Shown: in pieces, positions 4,458 to 5,022 of the stretch
Layout of the letters: every line of letters starts with the position of its first letter
How positions within the stretch are numbered: the stretch's first letter is position 1
Assembly: GCA_007116585.1 (NCBI GenBank)
Contig: SKIE01000060.1
Span: forward strand, 1 to 5,022
Source of the DNA: Wenzhouxiangella sp.
GTDB lineage: Bacteria > Pseudomonadota > Gammaproteobacteria > Xanthomonadales > Wenzhouxiangellaceae
Reading direction: 5' to 3'
DNA: 5,022 nucleotides
The notes under the pieces: generated by a model
Seen by the model: only the letters and a program-made list of their open reading frames with translations
Database searches by the model: none
What the model was told of the DNA's origin: nothing
Position numbers and translations under genes: made by a program

Positions 4458-5022
4458 ATGCAAGCCACCATCCCGATCCGCTACATCGAGCCGGTATTCC
4501 GCCCGCCCAGCGAGGGCCGCTCGCTGATCCTGCCGGTCACCGACGGCTGCTCCTGGAACCAGTGCACCTTCTGCGAGATGTACACCGCGCCGCAGAAGAA
4601 ATTCCGCGCGCGCGACGAGGCCGAAGTGCTGGAGAGCATCCGGCGCAGCGGTGAGGAATTCGGGCCTGGCGTGCGCCGGGTGTTTCTGGCCGACGGGGAT
4701 GCGCTGGTGCTGCCAACCCATCGCCTGCTGAAGATTCTGCAGGCCATCCGCGAACACATGCCTTCGGTTGAGCGCGTATCCAGCTACTGCCTGCCGCGCA
4801 ACCTCAAGCGCAAGTCAGTCACTGAGGTGCGCGAGCTGGCCGATGCGGGCCTGAAAATGGCCTATGTGGGAGCGGAATCCGGCGATGATCTGGTGCTGGA
4901 CAAGGTCAACAAGTGCGAGACCCATGCCTCGACGGTCGACGCGCTGGACAAACTGGGCGAGGCCGGCATTACCCGCTCGGTCATGATCCTGAACGGTCTG
5001 GGCGGACAGATCTACACCAAGC
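4458..5022 (+). CDS. Radical SAM protein, 3' end outside the window
   Basis: The first 188 residues are visible. A 4Fe-4S cluster motif 'GCSWNQCTFCEMY' (30-42) carries C31, C36 and C39, giving a CX4CX2C spacing rather than the commonest CX3CX2C. This is followed by 'FLADGDALVLP' (76-86), corresponding to the SAM-binding GGE-like strand, and by 'YVGAESGDDLVLDKVNK' (136-152), the conserved GxESG region of Elp3/MiaB/HemN-like barrels. By family, it cleaves S-adenosylmethionine to a 5'-deoxyadenosyl radical; the substrate is unknown. The whole visible sequence resembles a conserved radical SAM protein that I remember from Pseudomonas and relatives, without a known role. There is no clear Shine-Dalgarno, and the gene is probably co-transcribed with the sulfotransferase gene that ends 8 bases before. 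The ORF is open at the right edge. Confidence 0.92.
   Translation, partial: MQATIPIRYIEPVFRPPSEGRSLILPVTDGCSWNQCTFCEMYTAPQKKFRARDEAEVLESIRRSGEEFGPGVRRVFLADGDALVLPTHRLLKILQAIREHMPSVERVSSYCLPRNLKRKSVTEVRELADAGLKMAYVGAESGDDLVLDKVNKCETHASTVDALDKLGEAGITRSVMILNGLGGQIYTK

Noticed and set aside
1..5022. CRISPR arrays, tRNA or rRNA genes, insertion sequences, attachment sites
   Set aside because: No spaced direct repeats, cloverleaf-like segments, transposase motifs or terminal inverted repeats were seen on reading both strands.

Overview
The window looks like a chromosomal segment of a moderately GC-rich gammaproteobacterium. Evidence for this is the DUF6394-type membrane protein beside a TIGFGE-filter potassium channel, a periplasmic Cu/Zn superoxide dismutase, a short single-RRM RNA-binding protein, and a radical SAM protein of a type I associate with Pseudomonas/Halomonas relatives. 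The genus cannot be resolved by eye. No mobile element, CRISPR array, tRNA or rRNA is seen, and coding density is high. Most of the window is ordinary, well-packed chromosome.

Left block (1-851, minus strand): a two-gene unit transcribed leftward. A 127-aa four-helix membrane protein (DUF6394-like) is followed 23 bases later by an NAD-domain potassium channel that runs off the left edge. The junction is an 8-bp tandem repeat that places TGA in all three minus frames.

Centre-left (852-2146): a 171-bp divergent regulatory region, then sodC and a 194-aa exported or membrane-anchored protein of unknown function, joined by an ATGA stop/start overlap. The SodC keeps its copper ligands, catalytic Arg and disulfide cysteines, but one zinc-ligand His is replaced by Asp.

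Centre (2143-3358, minus strand): a 90-aa RRM protein whose stop codon shares a CTAG tetranucleotide with the stop of the convergent 194-aa gene. Upstream of it lies a 266-aa protein that I read as a divergent member of the protein-kinase-like (aminoglycoside phosphotransferase/LPS kinase) fold.

Right block (3359-5022, plus strand): a short divergent promoter region, a sulfotransferase-like gene with an ambiguous start, then 8 bases later a radical SAM gene cut by the right edge.

No single multi-gene system emerges. The most useful leads are the SodC zinc-site change with its coupled unknown exported partner, the DUF6394/channel pair divergent from sodC, the degenerate RRM, and the divergent kinase-like protein opposite the sulfotransferase.
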